A stretch of DNA of 64,000 nucleotides from Streptomyces exfoliatus (GTDB lineage Bacteria; Actinomycetota; Actinomycetes; Streptomycetales; Streptomycetaceae), in the NCBI RefSeq assembly GCF_000725545.1, contig NZ_JNZP01000006.1, positions 124,001-188,000 of the forward strand, read 5' to 3'. A program made the translations under genes and the position numbers. Positions 17,346 to 24,617 of the stretch are shown piece after piece. The notes beneath the pieces were generated by a model. It made no database searches, had not been told where the DNA came from, and was given only the letters and a program-made list of their open reading frames with translations. Each line of letters starts with the position of its first letter. Position 1 is the first letter of the stretch.

Positions 17346-18782
17346 ATGCGGTTGACCGTCATCGGAACGGGCTACCTGGGAGCTGTGCACGCCGCGTGCA
17401 TGGCCGACATCGGGCACGACGTCCTCGGCGTGGACGTCGACGCCGAGAAGATCGCGGCCCTCGCCGAGGGCCGTCCCCCCTTCTACGAACCCGGCTTCGA
17501 CGAAGTCCTCACCCGGGCCCTCGACTCCGGACGACTGCGCTTCGGCACCAGCCTGCGGGAAGCGGCGGTGCACGGCGAGGTCCACTTCATCTGCGTGGGC
17601 ACTCCGCAGCAGGCCGGGTCCCACGCGGCCGACCTGCGGTACGTCGACGCCGTCGTCGACGGGCTCGTGCCACACCTGCCGGCCTCGTGTCTGGTGGTCG
17701 GCAAGTCCACCGTGCCGGTGGGCACCACCGCGCGCCTGACCGCCCGGATCGCGGGGATCGTCCCGGCGGGCGTACGGGCCGACGTGGCGTGGAACCCGGA
17801 GTTCCTTCGGGAGGGCTACGCGGTCGAGGACACCTTGCGGCCGGACCGGATCGTCGTCGGCACGGTCGGCCGGGAGTCGGACGAGACGCTGCGCCGGTTG
17901 TACGCCCCGATGCTGGACGCGGGCGTCCCGTACATCGGCACCGATCCGAGCACGGCCGAGTTGGTGAAGGTCGCGGCCAACTCCTTCCTCGCCACGAAGA
18001 TCTCCTTCATCAACGCGATGGCCGAGGTCTGCGACGCCGCGGGCGCGGACGTGGTCACCCTCGCCGACGCCCTCGGCCACGACACCCGGATCGGCCGGCG
18101 GTTCCTCAACGCCGGCCTCGGCTTCGGCGGCGGCTGCCTGCCCAAGGACATCCGGGCGTTCACCGCCCGCGCCCAGGAGCTCGGCGTCGGCCCCGCGGTG
18201 GCCTTCCTGGACCAGGTCGACGAGATCAACGAACGGCAGCGGACGCGGACCGTCGCCCTCGCGCGTCAGCTGGCCGGGGGCGACCTGACCAACCGCCGGG
18301 TGACCGTTCTGGGCGCCACCTTCAAGCCGAACAGCGACGACGTGCGTGACTCGCCGGCGCTGGCGGTGGCGGCGGAACTGCACCGACAGGGCGCCGACAT
18401 CCGAGTGCACGACCCGGAGGGGACCACGAACGCGCGCCGCAGCCACCCGGAACTGCGTTGCGAGACCGATCTCCTGACGGCCTGCCAGGGAGCGGAGCTC
18501 GTTCTGCATCTCACCGAGTGGGGGCAGTACCGCGAGCTGGACCCCGTGAAGCTGGCGCGGGTGGTCCGCAAGTCGGTTCTCGTCGACGCGCGCAACGCGC
18601 TGGCGCACGACGAGTGGCGGGCCGCCGGCTGGACCGTGAAGGCGCTCGGCCGTCCGGCGCCGACGGACCGGCCTCCGGCCGCGCGGGCGGGGAAGCCGCT
18701 GCGGGCCACGATCGCCTCGCCGGCCGTCGAGACGGGCCACACCGACCTCCCGTCCCCGGCGCTGCCGACCGGCAGGGCCTAG
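17346..18782 (+). CDS. ugd: UDP-glucose 6-dehydrogenase
   Basis: This 478-residue enzyme oxidises UDP-glucose to UDP-glucuronate with two NAD. The N-terminal Rossmann motif is VIGTGYLGAVHAAC, the catalytic cysteine is Cys264 in GFGGGCLPKD, and TGxAELVKVAANSFLATKISF and the C-terminal ATFKPNSDDVRDSPA blocks are typical. AGGAGAACACCGC precedes the ATG. The last 45 residues (after VKALGRP) are a non-conserved Pro/Ala tail. The stop codon TAG lies exactly at the boundary with an IS5-type terminal sequence (GGCTGTGTCCGG from 18782), so the insertion may have supplied the present stop. It is the last gene of the UDP-sugar operon. Confidence 0.93.
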   Translation: MRLTVIGTGYLGAVHAACMADIGHDVLGVDVDAEKIAALAEGRPPFYEPGFDEVLTRALDSGRLRFGTSLREAAVHGEVHFICVGTPQQAGSHAADLRYVDAVVDGLVPHLPASCLVVGKSTVPVGTTARLTARIAGIVPAGVRADVAWNPEFLREGYAVEDTLRPDRIVVGTVGRESDETLRRLYAPMLDAGVPYIGTDPSTAELVKVAANSFLATKISFINAMAEVCDAAGADVVTLADALGHDTRIGRRFLNAGLGFGGGCLPKDIRAFTARAQELGVGPAVAFLDQVDEINERQRTRTVALARQLAGGDLTNRRVTVLGATFKPNSDDVRDSPALAVAAELHRQGADIRVHDPEGTTNARRSHPELRCETDLLTACQGAELVLHLTEWGQYRELDPVKLARVVRKSVLVDARNALAHDEWRAAGWTVKALGRPAPTDRPPAARAGKPLRATIASPAVETGHTDLPSPALPTGRA

Positions 18783-19010
18783 GCTGTGTCCGGAAAGTCA
18801 TGGGAGCGTACCCGGAGGCAGGCGAGTGTGACCGTGGCTTGGCAGGAATGGACGGCTCGTTTGTCGTAGCGGGTGCCAGGGCCCGGTTCCGGTCGCGTAG
18901 CCGATCACATTGCGGCGCCGGCAGGCGGCCCGGTCGAGACGGCAGAGCGGCTCGCCGCGACGGATACGCCCGTTGATCTGGTCGATCCCGTCGGGCAGCG
19001 TGCGGGCGAC
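18782..19010 (-). mobile_element. IS5-family insertion sequence relic (C-terminal transposase part and terminal repeat)
   Basis: On the minus strand the end of an IS5-type transposase can be pieced together: PDGIDQINGRIRRGEP, RAACRRRNVI, LRDRNRALA, then TRYDKRAVHSCQATVTLACL, ending near an IS-like terminus GGCTGTGTCCGGAAAGT at 18782-18798. Frames change at least once and most of the element is missing. The terminus directly touches the ugd stop codon. Confidence 0.65.
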
Positions 19011-19081
19011 GGCGCGTCGCCCCGGGCATGCGCGGCTCCCGGCGGCGGAGCAGCCACCCTTGAGGCCGCCCCCAGCACGCC

Positions 19082-19130
19082 GGCGCCGCTCCGCCCGCCC
19101 GGTTCTCGACCGGGCGGGCGGAGCGGCGCC
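19082..19130 (+). terminator. Very strong hairpin terminator of the polysaccharide operon
   Basis: Two perfect 22-nt arms (19082-19103 and 19109-19130) enclose the loop TCTCG. The stem is nearly all G/C. It sits 300 bp beyond the ugd stop, with the IS relic in between, suggesting that it once lay directly after ugd. It can work in both directions. Confidence 0.85.
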
Positions 19131-19190
19131 ATGACACGTCCGGTCGCCTAGAACAGGACGTCGCGCGGCAATGCGCCGAAGAGATCGACG

Positions 19191-19212
19191 GGAGCCGGCG
19201 CGCGCCGGCTCC
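19191..19212 (-). terminator. 22-bp perfect palindrome, probable terminator of the beta-helix gene
   Basis: GGAGCCGGCGC followed by its exact complement GCGCCGGCTCC lies 33 bp beyond the stop of the leftward beta-helix gene. A hairpin with a very small loop could form. Just left of it the minus strand encodes APVDLFGALPRDVLF and a stop, which resembles the C-terminus of the beta-helix protein (GPVDYFGNRLP). Confidence 0.5.
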
Positions 19213-19244
19213 GGAACTTCGATGTCCGGCTCAGAGCGCGGGGG

Positions 19245-20921
19245 CTACTGCGCGGCGCCGGGCCGCAGGGCGTTCGGGAGCCGGTTGCCGAAGTAGTCGA
19301 CGGGGCCCGCGTCGGCACCCGAGGCCTGCGGGCCCATGCTCACGGACGCGTCGTCCTCGCAGCGCGGCACCAGGTTCTCGGCCCCGGCCGGGTCCGTGAC
19401 GGGTACGGTCATGGCGCGCAGGCACGGGTCGACGCCGGTGCCGGTCGGTTCACCGTCGAGGAGCTCCTGGCCGGAGGCGGTACGCCAGTCGGCGAGGTCG
19501 CCGAAGCGCCTGCTCCCCCAGGTCAGGGACCAGGGGCCCATGCTGTGGTAGACGTTGCCCCGCAGCTGGTGCGTGCCGGGAAGGTACGACGACTCGGCCT
19601 CGATCAGGGGTCCTCCGTCGGTGGCGAGGATGTTGTCGTGGACGCTCACGCCGCTCATGCCGTCCCGCAGCCGCAGCGCCGGGGGCCGGTCTCCCGCCGT
19701 CTGCGCGGAGGAAAGATCCCGCGTCCGCATCACGACCGTGTTGTTGTAGATGTCCAGGTTCTTCATCCGGGAGCCGTAGGCGACGATGCCGCCGTACTCG
19801 GGGAGCTTCCGCGCGTCGTCCCAGCTCATGTTGAAACGGACGACGTTGTCCCGGTGGGCGCCGGTTGCCTGTCCGGAGTAGACGAGGAACCCCGGCCCGT
19901 CGTTGCCGTAGGCGAGGTTGTACTGCATGACCGAGTGGGACACGTTGTTGTCGAGGCCGAAGCCGCCGCCGTCCACCCGGGATCCGGTCCGGTTCCGATA
20001 GGAGCGGTTGTTCTCCAGCACCACGGCGGTGGAGTCGTACACCCAGATGCCCTCGGGACCCTCATCGGCGTCGGGCGAGGAGCGTGCGCCGTTGTCGTGA
20101 GCCACCGAGCGCAGCACCTTCGCGTCCCGGACGCTGCCGAGGGTGATGCCGCTTCCGGTGTTGCGCTTGTGGCTGGCCGGGTCGCCGGTGTTGGAGGCCG
20201 CCGTGACCCGCTCGATCCGCAGCCCGGAATGCGCGTAGACCGGGTTGTCCGCCTCGAACTCCGGTCCGTAGAAGGCGAGTCCGGCCTCCAGGTTGTGGTG
20301 CACGGAGACGTCACTGATGCGCACGTCACTGTAGCCCGTGACCGCGTCGCCGTCCGCACCGACGCTGATCCCGTTCTGGAAGCCCCGCGCCTCCACGTTC
20401 GCGATCCTGACGTGGGCGAGCCTCCGCTTCCCGGGGCGGGTGGCACGGAAGGCAATCCCGACCCCTTCGCGCAGTGCCATGCGGTCGCCGACCAGTGCGA
20501 TGTTCCTGATCTCCACACCGGCGGTGTCGTGCACGGTGATGCCGGAGGTACCTCGGGGCGCAATCGTGGCCCGGCCCGGGCCGTACGACTCGATCACCAC
20601 CGGCCGCGCCGCGCTGCCGGCCTCGCCCTCCTCCAGGGTGACAGTGCCCCGGAACCGCTCGCCACCCTTGAGCCGGAGCCTGTCACCGGGCCGGAACTTC
20701 GCCGTGTTCGCGTGGTCCAGGGTCCGCCAGGGCTTCTCCGGCGACATGCCGTCGTTCTCGTCGTCGCCGTCCGGACTCACATAGAAGGTGAACGGACCAC
20801 CGCTCGCGGGGCGGGCAGGCCGGTAGACCCCCGGCACATCACACCCCGTGAGCAGCAGGAGCACCATGGCCGAGACTCCCGCCGCGGCCCTCGTCGTCCG
20901 GCTCCGCTTCACCGCGTTCAC
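19245..20921 (-). CDS. Right-handed parallel beta-helix lipoprotein, pectate-lyase-like fold
   Basis: This 558-residue protein has a lipoprotein signal (basic start, hydrophobic core, lipobox LLTGC with Cys27), so it is anchored outside the membrane. The family entry block FYVSPDGDDENDGMSPEKPW is followed by many short beta-helix coils rich in Asn and Gly, for example VRISDVSVHHNLEAGLAFYG, LDIYNNTVVMRTRD and VSVHDNILATDGG. It ends with VDYFGNRLP, a common closing motif of the fold. Such proteins are usually polysaccharide lyases, hydrolases or epimerases, but no catalytic residues can be assigned by eye. Its place beside a polysaccharide operon suggests it acts on that polymer. It is transcribed leftward from an AT-rich promoter region near 20940. 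Confidence 0.82.
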   Translation of the reverse strand: MNAVKRSRTTRAAAGVSAMVLLLLTGCDVPGVYRPARPASGGPFTFYVSPDGDDENDGMSPEKPWRTLDHANTAKFRPGDRLRLKGGERFRGTVTLEEGEAGSAARPVVIESYGPGRATIAPRGTSGITVHDTAGVEIRNIALVGDRMALREGVGIAFRATRPGKRRLAHVRIANVEARGFQNGISVGADGDAVTGYSDVRISDVSVHHNLEAGLAFYGPEFEADNPVYAHSGLRIERVTAASNTGDPASHKRNTGSGITLGSVRDAKVLRSVAHDNGARSSPDADEGPEGIWVYDSTAVVLENNRSYRNRTGSRVDGGGFGLDNNVSHSVMQYNLAYGNDGPGFLVYSGQATGAHRDNVVRFNMSWDDARKLPEYGGIVAYGSRMKNLDIYNNTVVMRTRDLSSAQTAGDRPPALRLRDGMSGVSVHDNILATDGGPLIEAESSYLPGTHQLRGNVYHSMGPWSLTWGSRRFGDLADWRTASGQELLDGEPTGTGVDPCLRAMTVPVTDPAGAENLVPRCEDDASVSMGPQASGADAGPVDYFGNRLPNALRPGAAQ

Positions 20922-20948
20922 GCGTACCCCCTGGGGACGTTATAGCGC

Positions 20949-20963
20949 CATATAGGACATATG
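20949..20963 (-). promoter_or_regulatory. Inverted repeat upstream of the beta-helix gene
   Basis: CATAT-AGGAC-ATATG forms a 5-bp inverted repeat 28 bp upstream of the start codon. A related direct copy (ATAGGGACATACGAA versus ATAGGACATATGAA) lies about 29 bp further upstream. Its AT-richness in a very GC-rich setting suits a promoter or operator. Confidence 0.35.
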
Positions 20964-21239
20964 AAGCAGCAGCCTGCCAGAATAGGGACATACGAAACGC
21001 CGACGAACGCGCGGCATCCGAGTCACGTGTGAAGCGTGACGGGACGGCGGCGATGGCCGGGCGGCACAGAGCGACAGCCAGACGGGCGTACTCCGCGCGG
21101 TCGCGCGGAGGGATTCCGATCCGGCGTTCGACCGGGGGTCATGTCGAGGCCGTCGTACGGGTGGCCCTCGCAGCCGTCGTGTGTGACGCAGTCCCACCGT
21201 GCGGTGAACGGCGCCGACCGGGGGGGGCGGAGAACGGCC

Positions 21240-21385
21240 TCGATCGCCGCGTGCCACGCGTTTCGCAGCGCGGTGGTCGCGGACCGGGGAGGCCACGGCG
21301 TCGTCGGCCCGCGACAGGCCGCCTCCGATCACGACGAGGTCGGGGTTGACGGTGAGGATCAGGGCGGCGAGCCCTCCGACGTCGA
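21240..21385 (-). pseudogene. ROK family (sugar kinase/repressor) gene fragment
   Basis: The minus strand encodes GLAALILTVNPDLVVIGGGL followed by SRADDAVASPVRDH, matching the conserved region near the C-terminus of ROK proteins (LNPELVVIGGGLSRAGD). The sequence before and after has no matching frame, so only this fragment remains. Confidence 0.6.
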
Positions 21386-21556
21386 CCCGCTCTCGTCACA
21401 GCTTCGCTCGGCGATCACGCCGGCTGCGTCGGCGCCGCAGTGCTCGCGATGCGTCCTTGGCATGATTCAGTGGGCAGCGGGGGCCTTCGAAGCGTTCGGC
21501 ACCACTCCCGATCACGTTCCCGTGACATCCCGGTGGCAGAGTTCTAGCCTGGACGG

Positions 21557-22711
21557 ATGCAGGGTGATCTGATCACGCTGTGCCTCGCCGGCGACGTGAT
21601 GCTCGGACGGGGGGTCGACCAGATACTTCCCCACCCCGGTGACCCCGCGCTGGCGGAGACGTACCTTCGTGACGCCCGCTCCTACGTCGAGCTGGCGGAG
21701 GCCGCGAACGGCCCGATTCCCCGCCCGGTCGACTTCTCCTGGCCCTGGGGCGACACACTGAGGATCCTCGACCAGGCCGCGCCCGACGCCGTGGTGCTCA
21801 ACCTGGAGACCAGCATCACGCGGAGCGACGACTTCGCACCGGACAAGGCGGTCCACTACCGCATGCATCCCGCCAACCTGCCCTGCCTGGCCGCCGCCCG
21901 TCCCGACGTGTGCGTCCTGGCGAACAACCACGTCCTCGACTTCGGCCGCCGCGGGCTCGCGGAGACCCTCGACGCACTGGAGGGCGCCGGATTCGCCTCA
22001 GCGGGGGCAGGACGCGACGCGGACGGCGCCCGGCGGCCGGCGAGCATCCCCGTCGAGGGCGGCCGTCGCCGGATCCTGGTCCACTCCTTCGGCATGCCGT
22101 CCAGCGGAATCCCGCCGAGCTGGGCCGCCACGGCCGACCGAAGCGGGATCGACTACGTGTCCGAGGCCTCGGAGACCGCGGCAGCCGCGGTGGTCGCCCG
22201 GATCCGGCAGACGCGACGACCGGGCGACATCGTCGTCGTCTCGGTCCACTGGGGTTCCAACTGGGGCTACACCGTCCCCCACGACCAGGTCCGCTTCGCG
22301 CACGCGCTCGTCGACGGCGGCGCGGACGTGGTCCACGGGCATTCCTCGCACCATCCCCGGCCGCTGGAGCTGTACCGGGGCAGGCTCATCGCCTACGGCT
22401 GCGGCGACCTGGTCAACGACTACGAGGGCATCACCGGATACGACAAGTACCGGGACGACCTGCGACTGCTCTACCTCCCCTCGCTCGAGCCCGACACCGG
22501 CAGGCTCCGCGCACTGCGCATCGCGCCCCTCCAGAGCCGGCGCATGCGGCTTCACAGGGCGTCGGTGGAAGACTGCCGGTGGCTTCAGGAGACCCTGAGC
22601 CGGCTCGGCCGCGGCTTCGGCCCGCGCGTCTCGTACGACCCGGACGGCGGCACCCTCACCTTCGACGTCGACGGTCCGCCCGTCCACAAGGACGCCCGGT
22701 CGGCATGCTGA
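21557..22711 (+). CDS. CapA family protein (poly-gamma-glutamate synthesis / metallophosphoesterase-like fold)
   Basis: This 384-residue protein carries the CapA motifs in order: LAGDVMLGRGVDQ (residues 10-22), VVLNLETSIT, VLANNHVLDFG, VVSVHWGSNWGY and VVHGHSSHHPRPLE. These Asp, Asn and His residues form the calcineurin-like metal site. CapA proteins act in export or anchoring of poly-gamma-glutamate or capsule, though many actinobacterial members have other, unknown roles. No signal peptide or membrane segment is visible, so it appears cytosolic. No CapB or CapC ligase is nearby. It may belong to the same surface-polymer region as the UDP-sugar operon and the beta-helix lipoprotein. Confidence 0.85.
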   Translation: MQGDLITLCLAGDVMLGRGVDQILPHPGDPALAETYLRDARSYVELAEAANGPIPRPVDFSWPWGDTLRILDQAAPDAVVLNLETSITRSDDFAPDKAVHYRMHPANLPCLAAARPDVCVLANNHVLDFGRRGLAETLDALEGAGFASAGAGRDADGARRPASIPVEGGRRRILVHSFGMPSSGIPPSWAATADRSGIDYVSEASETAAAAVVARIRQTRRPGDIVVVSVHWGSNWGYTVPHDQVRFAHALVDGGADVVHGHSSHHPRPLELYRGRLIAYGCGDLVNDYEGITGYDKYRDDLRLLYLPSLEPDTGRLRALRIAPLQSRRMRLHRASVEDCRWLQETLSRLGRGFGPRVSYDPDGGTLTFDVDGPPVHKDARSAC

Positions 22712-22776
22712 GCGGCGGGGACCGGGGGTCCTCGCAAGGTCGGGGCCCATGTGGGGTCAGGCGTACGGGGAGACCG

Positions 22777-23807
22777 TCAGAGGGCGCAGAGGGCGTCGAT
22801 GGCAGCGTTGGTCAGGTTCGCCACTCCGGCCCCCGCAGGGCAGGCCATGTTGTACTGGTTGGTCGCGACGGCGGCCTGGGCGCCGTCCTCACGGGTGAGG
22901 ACGGCGGTGTAGTAACCGTAGACGGCGCCGCCCTTCGTCCAGACCTTGCCGCAGGCGCCCGGGCCGTTCACCACTTCGTGGGCGAGCCCGAAGGACAAGT
23001 TGGCCTGGTCGGGGTAGGGGACGAGGGTCTTGAGCTGATCCGTCATCGCCGGGGAGAGCAGGGTGCCGTCGAGCAGCGCTTCGTGGAGAGCCGCCAGGTC
23101 GTCGAGGGTGGACACCATCGCGCCCGCCGCACCGGAGAACTGGACGTTCAGGGTGGTGACGTCGACGTAGGGGCGCTCGCCCCAGTAGTAGAGGGGAACG
23201 GCGTATCCCCGGACGTGGTTGCCGTACAGCTTCGGATCCGACGTGGGGTAACTCGTGCCGGTGAGGCCCAGCCGGTCGATGAGGCGGGTCTGCACCTCGA
23301 CAGCCGGCTCGTTGCCCGTCACCGAGCTTTGTCGGGTTGTTGTACGCGTCGACGGTGACCCTGTCGAGGCATTCGGGGACGCCTGAGGTGTGGTTCAGCA
23401 GCTGGCGGATCTTGATCTTCTTGCCGTCGTTGCCGTTCCCGGTCACCACGCCCGGCAGCCACCGGTCCACGGTGTCGTCGAGCGACAGCGAGCCCTGATC
23501 GGCCAACATCATGGTGAAGGCGCCGATGAACGGCTTGGTGTTGCCCCCGATGCGCACCTGCGCCTTCGGATCCATGGGTGTCCGGGTGGCCCGGTCGTCG
23601 ACACCCGCTGTCAGGTACCGGCTCGCCCCGTCCTTGCGGAGCAGCGCCGTGGCGCCCGGCAGCGACCGCCGCATCGAGTCCGTCCTGCATCACCGAGTCG
23701 GCCGTCTCGGTCGGCGCACCGTGAACGGACCCGGCAGCCGTGACCGTGAGCGCGACCGCCACGGCAAGGGCCGCGCCAACCTTGCGTGTGAGCAACGAAA
23801 TAGCCAT
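22777..23807 (-). pseudogene. Secreted serine hydrolase (beta-lactamase / D,D-peptidase family) pseudogene
   Basis: Three frames on the minus strand together give one protein. A signal peptide starts at 23807 (MAISLLTRKVGAALAVAVAL, then GSVHGAPTE); a middle part (LPGATALLRKDGASRYL, RIGGNTKPFIGAF, LLNHTSGVPECLD) follows; and a C-terminal part begins near 23322 (VEVQTRLIDRLGLTGTSYP, ending at 22777). Frame changes occur near 23660 and near 23325, where about 60 residues including the YxN motif are also missing. The catalytic serine of SxxK is glycine (GGNTK where the family has GSNTK). The gene is therefore dead for several independent reasons. Confidence 0.85.
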
Positions 23808-24002
23808 CGTACGAGTGTGGTCGCAGCCGATCGCCACGGGACAGCCGATGCGCAGCCGCGGCTGGAGCAAGCGGCGCAAACCGCGGAGAGCCTAGGCTCC
23901 AGCAGCCCGAGGGCGCTTCGACCGGCCCGCCGTGCCATCCGGCTACAGTAGGTGAGCCCGTTGAGTGGCATAGCGAATCCGTGCAGAGAGGGGCAGCGGG
24001 GA

Positions 24003-24545
24003 ATGAGTGTGGTGGAGAGCTGGTCCCGCGTAATGGATCTCCTCCGGGAGCATGCTCCGGCCGATCACGCGGACCTGCCCGGCCCGGCCTCGGAGCCGGT
24101 ACTCGCGGCCGCCGAGGGGCGCATGGGTGTCTCGTTGCCTCAGGACCTGCGGGCGTGGCTGCTGCAGAACAACCTGGATCTTCCCGAGGACGAGGTGGAC
24201 GACGACGTCGCCTGCTGCGGTTACGACGGGTTCCCGGACGAGGGGAGCTTCTTTCTGGGCATCCGGGCGATGGAGAAGCTCTACGCGAACCACCCCTTGG
24301 CCGGTGGGGGCGAATGGCGCGAGGAGTGGATCCCGTTCCTGTCGGATCAGGACGGCTGGACGGGGCGGTTCATCGATGCGAAGGACGGACGTATCGGCAG
24401 GTGGTTCGTGGGTGAGCCCACGCTCACCGGCGAGTACGTGTCATTGGCCCACTACTTCGACTCCGTGGCGGAGATGCTGACGAGGATCGGCGCGGGGGAC
24501 TATCCGGCCTGTTCCGTCGCAGATGGGCGACTTGTCTGGTTGTGA
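24003..24545 (+). CDS. SUKH (SMI1/KNR4) family protein
   Basis: This 180-residue protein starts at ATG 24003. The SUKH core is visible in VLAAAEGRMGVSLPQDLRAW, LLQNNLD, WIPFLSDQDGWTGRFIDAKD and GRIGRWFVGEP, which match the family pattern of an LPxDL helix and a WVPFxxDxxG strand pair. SUKH proteins include many immunity proteins against nuclease and other polymorphic toxins, and also stand-alone proteins of unknown role. It is convergent with the large secreted nuclease-like gene and shares a bidirectional terminator with it, so co-transcription as a toxin/immunity pair is excluded in this orientation. Confidence 0.75.
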   Translation: MSVVESWSRVMDLLREHAPADHADLPGPASEPVLAAAEGRMGVSLPQDLRAWLLQNNLDLPEDEVDDDVACCGYDGFPDEGSFFLGIRAMEKLYANHPLAGGGEWREEWIPFLSDQDGWTGRFIDAKDGRIGRWFVGEPTLTGEYVSLAHYFDSVAEMLTRIGAGDYPACSVADGRLVWL

Positions 24546-24566
24546 GGCCGCGACCCCGTGAAACAC

Positions 24567-24605
24567 AAGTGCCCCCCGGAACCGAAGATCGGCCGGGGGG
24601 CACTT
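24567..24605. terminator. Bidirectional hairpin terminator
   Basis: Perfect 13-bp arms, AAGTGCCCCCCGG at 24567-24579 and CCGGGGGGCACTT at 24593-24605, sit between the convergent SUKH and secreted nuclease-like genes. The flanking A and T residues would give short U-tracts in both directions. Confidence 0.9.
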
Positions 24606-24617
24606 CTCATGGTCCGG

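Larger units (their letters stand above)
20922..21556. other. Intergenic region between the beta-helix and CapA genes
   Basis: It holds the promoter of the beta-helix gene on the left, a ROK-family fragment in the middle (listed separately) and the CapA promoter on the right. No intact gene is visible. The frames present have Arg/Pro-rich translations. Confidence 0.6.
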
